Origin: Chara braunii | Lineage: Eukaryota; Streptophyta; Charophyceae; Charales; Characeae | Direction of reading: 5' to 3' | DNA length: 21,258 nt | Assembly: GCA_003427395.1 (NCBI GenBank) | Contig: BFEA01000268.1 | Location: forward strand, 998,512 to 1,019,769 | Part shown: piece by piece, positions 8,101 to 20,846 of the stretch | How the letters are laid out: every line of letters starts with the position of its first letter | Position numbering within the stretch: the stretch's first letter is position 1 | The notes under the pieces: generated by a model | What the model saw: only the letters and a program-made list of their open reading frames with translations | The model's database searches: none | What the model was told of the DNA's origin: nothing | Translations under genes and position numbers: made by a program

Positions 8101-11100
8101 ACCAGGAGTAGGCGGGGGTGCGCATCTCCCACTCACTTGTGCATTCGCCTCTTCAAGGCCCATCGATGGAGTTTTCAGGAAGACGAGGACAAGGAGAGGA
8201 GGGCCAAAAGCAGGAAGAGGAGGAGGAGGAGGAGGAGGGCGATGACCAGGAGTAGGCGGGGGTGCGCATCTCCCACTCACTTGTGCATTCGCCTCTTCAA
8301 GGCCCATCGATGGAGTTTTCAGGAAGACGAGGACAAGGAGAGGAGGGCCAAAAGCAGGAAGAGGAGGAGGAGGAGGAGGAGGGCGATGACCAGGAGTAGG
8401 CGGGGGTGCGCATCTCCCACTCACTTGTGCATTCGCCTCTTCAAGGCCCATCGATGGAGTTTTCAGGAAGACGAGGACAAGGAGAGGAGGGCCAAAAGCA
8501 GGAAGAGGAGGAGGAGGAGGAGGAGGGCGATGACCAGGAGTAGGCGGGGGTGCGCATCTCCCACTCACTTGTGCATTCGCCTCTTCAAGGCCCATCGATG
8601 GAGTTTTCAGGAAGACGAGGACAAGGAGAGGAGGGCCAAAAGCAGGAAGAGGAGGAGGAGGAGGAGGAGGGCGATGACCAGGAGTAGGCGGGGGTGCGCA
8701 TCTCCCACTCACTTGTGCATTCGCCTCTTCAAGGCCCATCGATGGAGTTTTCAGGAAGACGAGGACAAGGAGAGGAGGGCCAAAAGCAGGAAGAGGAGGA
8801 GGAGGAGGAGGAGGGCGATGACCAGGAGTAGGCGGGGGTGCGCATCTCCCACTCACTTGTGCATTCGCCTCTTCAAGGCCCATCGATGGAGTTTTCAGGA
8901 AGACGAGGACAAGGAGAGGAGGGCCAAAAGCAGGAAGAGGAGGAGGAGGAGGAGGAGGGCGATGACCAGGAGTAGGCGGGGGTGCGCATCTCCCACTCAC
9001 TTGTGCATTCGCCTCTTCAAGGCCCATCGATGGAGTTTTCAGGAAGACGAGGACAAGGAGAGGAGGGCCAAAAGCAGGAAGAGGAGGAGGAGGAGGAGGA
9101 GGGCGATGACCAGGAGTAGGCGGGGGTGCGCATCTCCCACTCACTTGTGCATTCGCCTCTTCAAGGCCCATCGATGGAGTTTTCAGGAAGACGAGGACAA
9201 GGAGAGGAGGGCCAAAAGCAGGAAGAGGAGGAGGAGGAGGAGGAGGGCGATGACCAGGAGTAGGCGGGGGTGCGCATCTCCCACTCACTTGTGCATTCGC
9301 CTCTTCAAGGCCCATCGATGGAGTTTTCAGGAAGACGAGGACAAGGAGAGGAGGGCCAAAAGCAGGAAGAGGAGGAGGAGGAGGAGGAGGGCGATGACCA
9401 GGAGTAGGCGGGGGTGCGCATCTCCCACTCACTTGTGCATTCGCCTCTTCAAGGCCCATCGATGGAGTTTTCAGGAAGACGAGGACAAGGAGAGGAGGGC
9501 CAAAAGCAGGAAGAGGAGGAGGAGGAGGAGGAGGGCGATGACCAGGAGTAGGCGGGGGTGCGCATCTCCCACTCACTTGTGCATTCGCCTCTTCAAGGCC
9601 CATCGATGGAGTTTTCAGGAAGACGAGGACAAGGAGAGGAGGGCCAAAAGCAGGAAGAGGAGGAGGAGGAGGAGGAGGGCGATGACCAGGAGTAGGCGGG
9701 GGTGCGCATCTCCCACTCACTTGTGCATTCGCCTCTTCAAGGCCCATCGATGGAGTTTTCAGGAAGACGAGGACAAGGAGAGGAGGGCCAAAAGCAGGAA
9801 GAGGAGGAGGAGGAGGAGGAGGGCGATGACCAGGAGTAGGCGGGGGTGCGCATCTCCCACTCACTTGTGCATTCGCCTCTTCAAGGCCCATCGATGGAGT
9901 TTTCAGGAAGACGAGGACAAGGAGAGGAGGGCCAAAAGCAGGAAGAGGAGGAGGAGGAGGAGGAGGGCGATGACCAGGAGTAGGCGGGGGTGCGCATCTC
10001 CCACTCACTTGTGCATTCGCCTCTTCAAGGCCCATCGATGGAGTTTTCAGGAAGACGAGGACAAGGAGAGGAGGGCCAAAAGCAGGAAGAGGAGGAGGAG
10101 GAGGAGGAGGGCGATGACCAGGAGTAGGCGGGGGTGCGCATCTCCCACTCACTTGTGCATTCGCCTCTTCAAGGCCCATCGATGGAGTTTTCAGGAAGAC
10201 GAGGACAAGGAGAGGAGGGCCAAAAGCAGGAAGAGGAGGAGGAGGAGGAGGAGGGCGATGACCAGGAGTAGGCGGGGGTGCGCATCTCCCACTCACTTGT
10301 GCATTCGCCTCTTCAAGGCCCATCGATGGAGTTTTCAGGAAGACGAGGACAAGGAGAGGAGGGCCAAAAGCAGGAAGAGGAGGAGGAGGAGGAGGAGGGC
10401 GATGACCAGGAGTAGGCGGGGGTGCGCATCTCCCACTCACTTGTGCATTCGCCTCTTCAAGGCCCATCGATGGAGTTTTCAGGAAGACGAGGACAAGGAG
10501 AGGAGGGCCAAAAGCAGGAAGAGGAGGAGGAGGAGGAGGAGGGCGATGACCAGGAGTAGGCGGGGGTGCGCATCTCCCACTCACTTGTGCATTCGCCTCT
10601 TCAAGGCCCATCGATGGAGTTTTCAGGAAGACGAGGACAAGGAGAGGAGGGCCAAAAGCAGGAAGAGGAGGAGGAGGAGGAGGAGGGCGATGACCAGGAG
10701 TAGGCGGGGGTGCGCATCTCCCACTCACTTGTGCATTCGCCTCTTCAAGGCCCATCGATGGAGTTTTCAGGAAGACGAGGACAAGGAGAGGAGGGCCAAA
10801 AGCAGGAAGAGGAGGAGGAGGAGGAGGAGGGCGATGACCAGGAGTAGGCGGGGGTGCGCATCTCCCACTCACTTGTGCATTCGCCTCTTCAAGGCCCATC
10901 GATGGAGTTTTCAGGAAGACGAGGACAAGGAGAGGAGGGCCAAAAGCAGGAAGAGGAGGAGGAGGAGGAGGAGGGCGATGACCAGGAGTAGGCGGGGGTG
11001 CGCATCTCCCACTCACTTGTGCATTCGCCTCTTCAAGGCCCATCGATGGAGTTTTCAGGAAGACGAGGACAAGGAGAGGAGGGCCAAAAGCAGGAAGAGG

Positions 11101-14100
11101 AGGAGGAGGAGGAGGAGGGCGATGACCAGGAGTAGGCGGGGGTGCGCATCTCCCACTCACTTGTGCATTCGCCTCTTCAAGGCCCATCGATGGAGTTTTC
11201 AGGAAGACGAGGACAAGGAGAGGAGGGCCAAAAGCAGGAAGAGGAGGAGGAGGAGGAGGAGGGCGATGACCAGGAGTAGGCGGGGGTGCGCATCTCCCAC
11301 TCACTTGTGCATTCGCCTCTTCAAGGCCCATCGATGGAGTTTTCAGGAAGACGAGGACAAGGAGAGGAGGGCCAAAAGCAGGAAGAGGAGGAGGAGGAGG
11401 AGGAGGGCGATGACCAGGAGTAGGCGGGGGTGCGCATCTCCCACTCACTTGTGCATTCGCCTCTTCAAGGCCCATCGATGGAGTTTTCAGGAAGACGAGG
11501 ACAAGGAGAGGAGGGCCAAAAGCAGGAAGAGGAGGAGGAGGAGGAGGAGGGCGATGACCAGGAGTAGGCGGGGGTGCGCATCTCCCACTCACTTGTGCAT
11601 TCGCCTCTTCAAGGCCCATCGATGGAGTTTTCAGGAAGACGAGGACAAGGAGAGGAGGGCCAAAAGCAGGAAGAGGAGGAGGAGGAGGAGGAGGGCGATG
11701 ACCAGGAGTAGGCGGGGGTGCGCATCTCCCACTCACTTGTGCATTCGCCTCTTCAAGGCCCATCGATGGAGTTTTCAGGAAGACGAGGACAAGGAGAGGA
11801 GGGCCAAAAGCAGGAAGAGGAGGAGGAGGAGGAGGAGGGCGATGACCAGGAGTAGGCGGGGGTGCGCATCTCCCACTCACTTGTGCATTCGCCTCTTCAA
11901 GGCCCATCGATGGAGTTTTCAGGAAGACGAGGACAAGGAGAGGAGGGCCAAAAGCAGGAAGAGGAGGAGGAGGAGGAGGAGGGCGATGACCAGGAGTAGG
12001 CGGGGGTGCGCATCTCCCACTCACTTGTGCATTCGCCTCTTCAAGGCCCATCGATGGAGTTTTCAGGAAGACGAGGACAAGGAGAGGAGGGCCAAAAGCA
12101 GGAAGAGGAGGAGGAGGAGGAGGAGGGCGATGACCAGGAGTAGGCGGGGGTGCGCATCTCCCACTCACTTGTGCATTCGCCTCTTCAAGGCCCATCGATG
12201 GAGTTTTCAGGAAGACGAGGACAAGGAGAGGAGGGCCAAAAGCAGGAAGAGGAGGAGGAGGAGGAGGAGGGCGATGACCAGGAGTAGGCGGGGGTGCGCA
12301 TCTCCCACTCACTTGTGCATTCGCCTCTTCAAGGCCCATCGATGGAGTTTTCAGGAAGACGAGGACAAGGAGAGGAGGGCCAAAAGCAGGAAGAGGAGGA
12401 GGAGGAGGAGGAGGGCGATGACCAGGAGTAGGCGGGGGTGCGCATCTCCCACTCACTTGTGCATTCGCCTCTTCAAGGCCCATCGATGGAGTTTTCAGGA
12501 AGACGAGGACAAGGAGAGGAGGGCCAAAAGCAGGAAGAGGAGGAGGAGGAGGAGGAGGGCGATGACCAGGAGTAGGCGGGGGTGCGCATCTCCCACTCAC
12601 TTGTGCATTCGCCTCTTCAAGGCCCATCGATGGAGTTTTCAGGAAGACGAGGACAAGGAGAGGAGGGCCAAAAGCAGGAAGAGGAGGAGGAGGAGGAGGA
12701 GGGCGATGACCAGGAGTAGGCGGGGGTGCGCATCTCCCACTCACTTGTGCATTCGCCTCTTCAAGGCCCATCGATGGAGTTTTCAGGAAGACGAGGACAA
12801 GGAGAGGAGGGCCAAAAGCAGGAAGAGGAGGAGGAGGAGGAGGAGGGCGATGACCAGGAGTAGGCGGGGGTGCGCATCTCCCACTCACTTGTGCATTCGC
12901 CTCTTCAAGGCCCATCGATGGAGTTTTCAGGAAGACGAGGACAAGGAGAGGAGGGCCAAAAGCAGGAAGAGGAGGAGGAGGAGGAGGAGGGCGATGACCA
13001 GGAGTAGGCGGGGGTGCGCATCTCCCACTCACTTGTGCATTCGCCTCTTCAAGGCCCATCGATGGAGTTTTCAGGAAGACGAGGACAAGGAGAGGAGGGC
13101 CAAAAGCAGGAAGAGGAGGAGGAGGAGGAGGAGGGCGATGACCAGGAGTAGGCGGGGGTGCGCATCTCCCACTCACTTGTGCATTCGCCTCTTCAAGGCC
13201 CATCGATGGAGTTTTCAGGAAGACGAGGACAAGGAGAGGAGGGCCAAAAGCAGGAAGAGGAGGAGGAGGAGGAGGAGGGCGATGACCAGGAGTAGGCGGG
13301 GGTGCGCATCTCCCACTCACTTGTGCATTCGCCTCTTCAAGGCCCATCGATGGAGTTTTCAGGAAGACGAGGACAAGGAGAGGAGGGCCAAAAGCAGGAA
13401 GAGGAGGAGGAGGAGGAGGAGGGCGATGACCAGGAGTAGGCGGGGGTGCGCATCTCCCACTCACTTGTGCATTCGCCTCTTCAAGGCCCATCGATGGAGT
13501 TTTCAGGAAGACGAGGACAAGGAGAGGAGGGCCAAAAGCAGGAAGAGGAGGAGGAGGAGGAGGAGGGCGATGACCAGGAGTAGGCGGGGGTGCGCATCTC
13601 CCACTCACTTGTGCATTCGCCTCTTCAAGGCCCATCGATGGAGTTTTCAGGAAGACGAGGACAAGGAGAGGAGGGCCAAAAGCAGGAAGAGGAGGAGGAG
13701 GAGGAGGAGGGCGATGACCAGGAGTAGGCGGGGGTGCGCATCTCCCACTCACTTGTGCATTCGCCTCTTCAAGGCCCATCGATGGAGTTTTCAGGAAGAC
13801 GAGGACAAGGAGAGGAGGGCCAAAAGCAGGAAGAGGAGGAGGAGGAGGAGGAGGGCGATGACCAGGAGTAGGCGGGGGTGCGCATCTCCCACTCACTTGT
13901 GCATTCGCCTCTTCAAGGCCCATCGATGGAGTTTTCAGGAAGACGAGGACAAGGAGAGGAGGGCCAAAAGCAGGAAGAGGAGGAGGAGGAGGAGGAGGGC
14001 GATGACCAGGAGTAGGCGGGGGTGCGCATCTCCCACTCACTTGTGCATTCGCCTCTTCAAGGCCCATCGATGGAGTTTTCAGGAAGACGAGGACAAGGAG

Positions 14101-17100
14101 AGGAGGGCCAAAAGCAGGAAGAGGAGGAGGAGGAGGAGGAGGGCGATGACCAGGAGTAGGCGGGGGTGCGCATCTCCCACTCACTTGTGCATTCGCCTCT
14201 TCAAGGCCCATCGATGGAGTTTTCAGGAAGACGAGGACAAGGAGAGGAGGGCCAAAAGCAGGAAGAGGAGGAGGAGGAGGAGGAGGGCGATGACCAGGAG
14301 TAGGCGGGGGTGCGCATCTCCCACTCACTTGTGCATTCGCCTCTTCAAGGCCCATCGATGGAGTTTTCAGGAAGACGAGGACAAGGAGAGGAGGGCCAAA
14401 AGCAGGAAGAGGAGGAGGAGGAGGAGGAGGGCGATGACCAGGAGTAGGCGGGGGTGCGCATCTCCCACTCACTTGTGCATTCGCCTCTTCAAGGCCCATC
14501 GATGGAGTTTTCAGGAAGACGAGGACAAGGAGAGGAGGGCCAAAAGCAGGAAGAGGAGGAGGAGGAGGAGGAGGGCGATGACCAGGAGTAGGCGGGGGTG
14601 CGCATCTCCCACTCACTTGTGCATTCGCCTCTTCAAGGCCCATCGATGGAGTTTTCAGGAAGACGAGGACAAGGAGAGGAGGGCCAAAAGCAGGAAGAGG
14701 AGGAGGAGGAGGAGGAGGGCGATGACCAGGAGTAGGCGGGGGTGCGCATCTCCCACTCACTTGTGCATTCGCCTCTTCAAGGCCCATCGATGGAGTTTTC
14801 AGGAAGACGAGGACAAGGAGAGGAGGGCCAAAAGCAGGAAGAGGAGGAGGAGGAGGAGGAGGGCGATGACCAGGAGTAGGCGGGGGTGCGCATCTCCCAC
14901 TCACTTGTGCATTCGCCTCTTCAAGGCCCATCGATGGAGTTTTCAGGAAGACGAGGACAAGGAGAGGAGGGCCAAAAGCAGGAAGAGGAGGAGGAGGAGG
15001 AGGAGGGCGATGACCAGGAGTAGGCGGGGGTGCGCATCTCCCACTCACTTGTGCATTCGCCTCTTCAAGGCCCATCGATGGAGTTTTCAGGAAGACGAGG
15101 ACAAGGAGAGGAGGGCCAAAAGCAGGAAGAGGAGGAGGAGGAGGAGGAGGGCGATGACCAGGAGTAGGCGGGGGTGCGCATCTCCCACTCACTTGTGCAT
15201 TCGCCTCTTCAAGGCCCATCGATGGAGTTTTCAGGAAGACGAGGACAAGGAGAGGAGGGCCAAAAGCAGGAAGAGGAGGAGGAGGAGGAGGAGGGCGATG
15301 ACCAGGAGTAGGCGGGGGTGCGCATCTCCCACTCACTTGTGCATTCGCCTCTTCAAGGCCCATCGATGGAGTTTTCAGGAAGACGAGGACAAGGAGAGGA
15401 GGGCCAAAAGCAGGAAGAGGAGGAGGAGGAGGAGGAGGGCGATGACCAGGAGTAGGCGGGGGTGCGCATCTCCCACTCACTTGTGCATTCGCCTCTTCAA
15501 GGCCCATCGATGGAGTTTTCAGGAAGACGAGGACAAGGAGAGGAGGGCCAAAAGCAGGAAGAGGAGGAGGAGGAGGAGGAGGGCGATGACCAGGAGTAGG
15601 CGGGGGTGCGCATCTCCCACTCACTTGTGCATTCGCCTCTTCAAGGCCCATCGATGGAGTTTTCAGGAAGACGAGGACAAGGAGAGGAGGGCCAAAAGCA
15701 GGAAGAGGAGGAGGAGGAGGAGGAGGGCGATGACCAGGAGTAGGCGGGGGTGCGCATCTCCCACTCACTTGTGCATTCGCCTCTTCAAGGCCCATCGATG
15801 GAGTTTTCAGGAAGACGAGGACAAGGAGAGGAGGGCCAAAAGCAGGAAGAGGAGGAGGAGGAGGAGGAGGGCGATGACCAGGAGTAGGCGGGGGTGCGCA
15901 TCTCCCACTCACTTGTGCATTCGCCTCTTCAAGGCCCATCGATGGAGTTTTCAGGAAGACGAGGACAAGGAGAGGAGGGCCAAAAGCAGGAAGAGGAGGA
16001 GGAGGAGGAGGAGGGCGATGACCAGGAGTAGGCGGGGGTGCGCATCTCCCACTCACTTGTGCATTCGCCTCTTCAAGGCCCATCGATGGAGTTTTCAGGA
16101 AGACGAGGACAAGGAGAGGAGGGCCAAAAGCAGGAAGAGGAGGAGGAGGAGGAGGAGGGCGATGACCAGGAGTAGGCGGGGGTGCGCATCTCCCACTCAC
16201 TTGTGCATTCGCCTCTTCAAGGCCCATCGATGGAGTTTTCAGGAAGACGAGGACAAGGAGAGGAGGGCCAAAAGCAGGAAGAGGAGGAGGAGGAGGAGGA
16301 GGGCGATGACCAGGAGTAGGCGGGGGTGCGCATCTCCCACTCACTTGTGCATTCGCCTCTTCAAGGCCCATCGATGGAGTTTTCAGGAAGACGAGGACAA
16401 GGAGAGGAGGGCCAAAAGCAGGAAGAGGAGGAGGAGGAGGAGGAGGGCGATGACCAGGAGTAGGCGGGGGTGCGCATCTCCCACTCACTTGTGCATTCGC
16501 CTCTTCAAGGCCCATCGATGGAGTTTTCAGGAAGACGAGGACAAGGAGAGGAGGGCCAAAAGCAGGAAGAGGAGGAGGAGGAGGAGGAGGGCGATGACCA
16601 GGAGTAGGCGGGGGTGCGCATCTCCCACTCACTTGTGCATTCGCCTCTTCAAGGCCCATCGATGGAGTTTTCAGGAAGACGAGGACAAGGAGAGGAGGGC
16701 CAAAAGCAGGAAGAGGAGGAGGAGGAGGAGGAGGGCGATGACCAGGAGTAGGCGGGGGTGCGCATCTCCCACTCACTTGTGCATTCGCCTCTTCAAGGCC
16801 CATCGATGGAGTTTTCAGGAAGACGAGGACAAGGAGAGGAGGGCCAAAAGCAGGAAGAGGAGGAGGAGGAGGAGGAGGGCGATGACCAGGAGTAGGCGGG
16901 GGTGCGCATCTCCCACTCACTTGTGCATTCGCCTCTTCAAGGCCCATCGATGGAGTTTTCAGGAAGACGAGGACAAGGAGAGGAGGGCCAAAAGCAGGAA
17001 GAGGAGGAGGAGGAGGAGGAGGGCGATGACCAGGAGTAGGCGGGGGTGCGCATCTCCCACTCACTTGTGCATTCGCCTCTTCAAGGCCCATCGATGGAGT

Positions 17101-20100
17101 TTTCAGGAAGACGAGGACAAGGAGAGGAGGGCCAAAAGCAGGAAGAGGAGGAGGAGGAGGAGGAGGGCGATGACCAGGAGTAGGCGGGGGTGCGCATCTC
17201 CCACTCACTTGTGCATTCGCCTCTTCAAGGCCCATCGATGGAGTTTTCAGGAAGACGAGGACAAGGAGAGGAGGGCCAAAAGCAGGAAGAGGAGGAGGAG
17301 GAGGAGGAGGGCGATGACCAGGAGTAGGCGGGGGTGCGCATCTCCCACTCACTTGTGCATTCGCCTCTTCAAGGCCCATCGATGGAGTTTTCAGGAAGAC
17401 GAGGACAAGGAGAGGAGGGCCAAAAGCAGGAAGAGGAGGAGGAGGAGGAGGAGGGCGATGACCAGGAGTAGGCGGGGGTGCGCATCTCCCACTCACTTGT
17501 GCATTCGCCTCTTCAAGGCCCATCGATGGAGTTTTCAGGAAGACGAGGACAAGGAGAGGAGGGCCAAAAGCAGGAAGAGGAGGAGGAGGAGGAGGAGGGC
17601 GATGACCAGGAGTAGGCGGGGGTGCGCATCTCCCACTCACTTGTGCATTCGCCTCTTCAAGGCCCATCGATGGAGTTTTCAGGAAGACGAGGACAAGGAG
17701 AGGAGGGCCAAAAGCAGGAAGAGGAGGAGGAGGAGGAGGAGGGCGATGACCAGGAGTAGGCGGGGGTGCGCATCTCCCACTCACTTGTGCATTCGCCTCT
17801 TCAAGGCCCATCGATGGAGTTTTCAGGAAGACGAGGACAAGGAGAGGAGGGCCAAAAGCAGGAAGAGGAGGAGGAGGAGGAGGAGGGCGATGACCAGGAG
17901 TAGGCGGGGGTGCGCATCTCCCACTCACTTGTGCATTCGCCTCTTCAAGGCCCATCGATGGAGTTTTCAGGAAGACGAGGACAAGGAGAGGAGGGCCAAA
18001 AGCAGGAAGAGGAGGAGGAGGAGGAGGAGGGCGATGACCAGGAGTAGGCGGGGGTGCGCATCTCCCACTCACTTGTGCATTCGCCTCTTCAAGGCCCATC
18101 GATGGAGTTTTCAGGAAGACGAGGACAAGGAGAGGAGGGCCAAAAGCAGGAAGAGGAGGAGGAGGAGGAGGAGGGCGATGACCAGGAGTAGGCGGGGGTG
18201 CGCATCTCCCACTCACTTGTGCATTCGCCTCTTCAAGGCCCATCGATGGAGTTTTCAGGAAGACGAGGACAAGGAGAGGAGGGCCAAAAGCAGGAAGAGG
18301 AGGAGGAGGAGGAGGAGGGCGATGACCAGGAGTAGGCGGGGGTGCGCATCTCCCACTCACTTGTGCATTCGCCTCTTCAAGGCCCATCGATGGAGTTTTC
18401 AGGAAGACGAGGACAAGGAGAGGAGGGCCAAAAGCAGGAAGAGGAGGAGGAGGAGGAGGAGGGCGATGACCAGGAGTAGGCGGGGGTGCGCATCTCCCAC
18501 TCACTTGTGCATTCGCCTCTTCAAGGCCCATCGATGGAGTTTTCAGGAAGACGAGGACAAGGAGAGGAGGGCCAAAAGCAGGAAGAGGAGGAGGAGGAGG
18601 AGGAGGGCGATGACCAGGAGTAGGCGGGGGTGCGCATCTCCCACTCACTTGTGCATTCGCCTCTTCAAGGCCCATCGATGGAGTTTTCAGGAAGACGAGG
18701 ACAAGGAGAGGAGGGCCAAAAGCAGGAAGAGGAGGAGGAGGAGGAGGAGGGCGATGACCAGGAGTAGGCGGGGGTGCGCATCTCCCACTCACTTGTGCAT
18801 TCGCCTCTTCAAGGCCCATCGATGGAGTTTTCAGGAAGACGAGGACAAGGAGAGGAGGGCCAAAAGCAGGAAGAGGAGGAGGAGGAGGAGGAGGGCGATG
18901 ACCAGGAGTAGGCGGGGGTGCGCATCTCCCACTCACTTGTGCATTCGCCTCTTCAAGGCCCATCGATGGAGTTTTCAGGAAGACGAGGACAAGGAGAGGA
19001 GGGCCAAAAGCAGGAAGAGGAGGAGGAGGAGGAGGAGGGCGATGACCAGGAGTAGGCGGGGGTGCGCATCTCCCACTCACTTGTGCATTCGCCTCTTCAA
19101 GGCCCATCGATGGAGTTTTCAGGAAGACGAGGACAAGGAGAGGAGGGCCAAAAGCAGGAAGAGGAGGAGGAGGAGGAGGAGGGCGATGACCAGGAGTAGG
19201 CGGGGGTGCGCATCTCCCACTCACTTGTGCATTCGCCTCTTCAAGGCCCATCGATGGAGTTTTCAGGAAGACGAGGACAAGGAGAGGAGGGCCAAAAGCA
19301 GGAAGAGGAGGAGGAGGAGGAGGAGGGCGATGACCAGGAGTAGGCGGGGGTGCGCATCTCCCACTCACTTGTGCATTCGCCTCTTCAAGGCCCATCGATG
19401 GAGTTTTCAGGAAGACGAGGACAAGGAGAGGAGGGCCAAAAGCAGGAAGAGGAGGAGGAGGAGGAGGAGGGCGATGACCAGGAGTAGGCGGGGGTGCGCA
19501 TCTCCCACTCACTTGTGCATTCGCCTCTTCAAGGCCCATCGATGGAGTTTTCAGGAAGACGAGGACAAGGAGAGGAGGGCCAAAAGCAGGAAGAGGAGGA
19601 GGAGGAGGAGGAGGGCGATGACCAGGAGTAGGCGGGGGTGCGCATCTCCCACTCACTTGTGCATTCGCCTCTTCAAGGCCCATCGATGGAGTTTTCAGGA
19701 AGACGAGGACAAGGAGAGGAGGGCCAAAAGCAGGAAGAGGAGGAGGAGGAGGAGGAGGGCGATGACCAGGAGTAGGCGGGGGTGCGCATCTCCCACTCAC
19801 TTGTGCATTCGCCTCTTCAAGGCCCATCGATGGAGTTTTCAGGAAGACGAGGACAAGGAGAGGAGGGCCAAAAGCAGGAAGAGGAGGAGGAGGAGGAGGA
19901 GGGCGATGACCAGGAGTAGGCGGGGGTGCGCATCTCCCACTCACTTGTGCATTCGCCTCTTCAAGGCCCATCGATGGAGTTTTCAGGAAGACGAGGACAA
20001 GGAGAGGAGGGCCAAAAGCAGGAAGAGGAGGAGGAGGAGGAGGAGGGCGATGACCAGGAGTAGGCGGGGGTGCGCATCTCCCACTCACTTGTGCATTCGC

Positions 20101-20846
20101 CTCTTCAAGGCCCATCGATGGAGTTTTCAGGAAGACGAGGACAAGGAGAGGAGGGCCAAAAGCAGGAAGAGGAGGAGGAGGAGGAGGAGGGCGATGACCA
20201 GGAGTAGGCGGGGGTGCGCATCTCCCACTCACTTGTGCATTCGCCTCTTCAAGGCCCATCGATGGAGTTTTCAGGAAGACGAGGACAAGGAGAGGAGGGC
20301 CAAAAGCAGGAAGAGGAGGAGGAGGAGGAGGAGGGCGATGACCAGGAGTAGGCGGGGGTGCGCATCTCCCACTCACTTGTGCATTCGCCTCTTCAAGGCC
20401 CATCGATGGAGTTTTCAGGAAGACGAGGACAAGGAGAGGAGGGCCAAAAGCAGGAAGAGGAGGAGGAGGAGGAGGAGGGCGATGACCAGGAGTAGGCGGG
20501 GGTGCGCATCTCCCACTCACTTGTGCATTCGCCTCTTCAAGGCCCATCGATGGAGTTTTCAGGAAGACGAGGACAAGGAGAGGAGGGCCAAAAGCAGGAA
20601 GAGGAGGAGGAGGAGGAGGAGGGCGATGACCAGGAGTAGGCGGGGGTGCGCATCTCCCACTCACTTGTGCATTCGCCTCTTCAAGGCCCATCGATGGAGT
20701 TTTCAGGAAGACGAGGACAAGGAGAGGAGGGCCAAAAGCAGGAAGAGGAGGAGGAGGAGGAGGAGGGCGATGACCAGGAGTAGGCGGGGGTGCGCATCTC
20801 CCACTCACTTGTGCATTCGCCTCTTCAAGGCCCATCCATGGAGTTT
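2101..20846 (+). repeat. 144-bp satellite array, 130 identical copies plus a 26-bp partial
   Basis: Full units run from 2101 to 20820 (130 x 144 = 18,720 bp). A partial copy at 20821-20846 has one mismatch (G to C at 20837). I see no difference between full copies by eye, and both stop-free translations repeat without change. Per unit I count A39 C29 G56 T20, so 59% GC and 66% purine on the + strand, with GC skew about +0.32. In order, a unit has CTCTTCAAGG, the 10-bp palindrome CCATCGATGG, a purine core with (AGG)7, GCGATGACCAGGAGTAGGCG, then CCCACTCACTTGTGCATTCGC. On the minus strand the last part reads CACAAGTGAGTGGG, a splice-donor-like sequence. One frame per strand lacks stops: an Arg/Lys-rich 48-residue repeat (+) and a Pro-rich 48-residue repeat with seven consecutive Pro (-). 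It is most simply a satellite. A coding role is unproven, and the lack of variation leaves open an assembly effect. Confidence 0.97.
20803..20808 (-). promoter_or_regulatory. Candidate 5' splice site (GTGAGT) in the terminal satellite copy
   Basis: The minus strand reads GCACAAGTGAGTGGG, a good match to the general eukaryotic donor consensus MAG|GTRAGT. It coincides with the end of the 104-codon frame. The same hexamer occurs in every 144-bp unit and in the diverged copy ending at 1680, so its presence alone is weak evidence of use. Confidence 0.3.

Noticed and set aside
2101-20820. CRISPR array
   Set aside because: The whole 144-bp period is repeated without unique spacers, and the context is eukaryotic with no cas-like genes.
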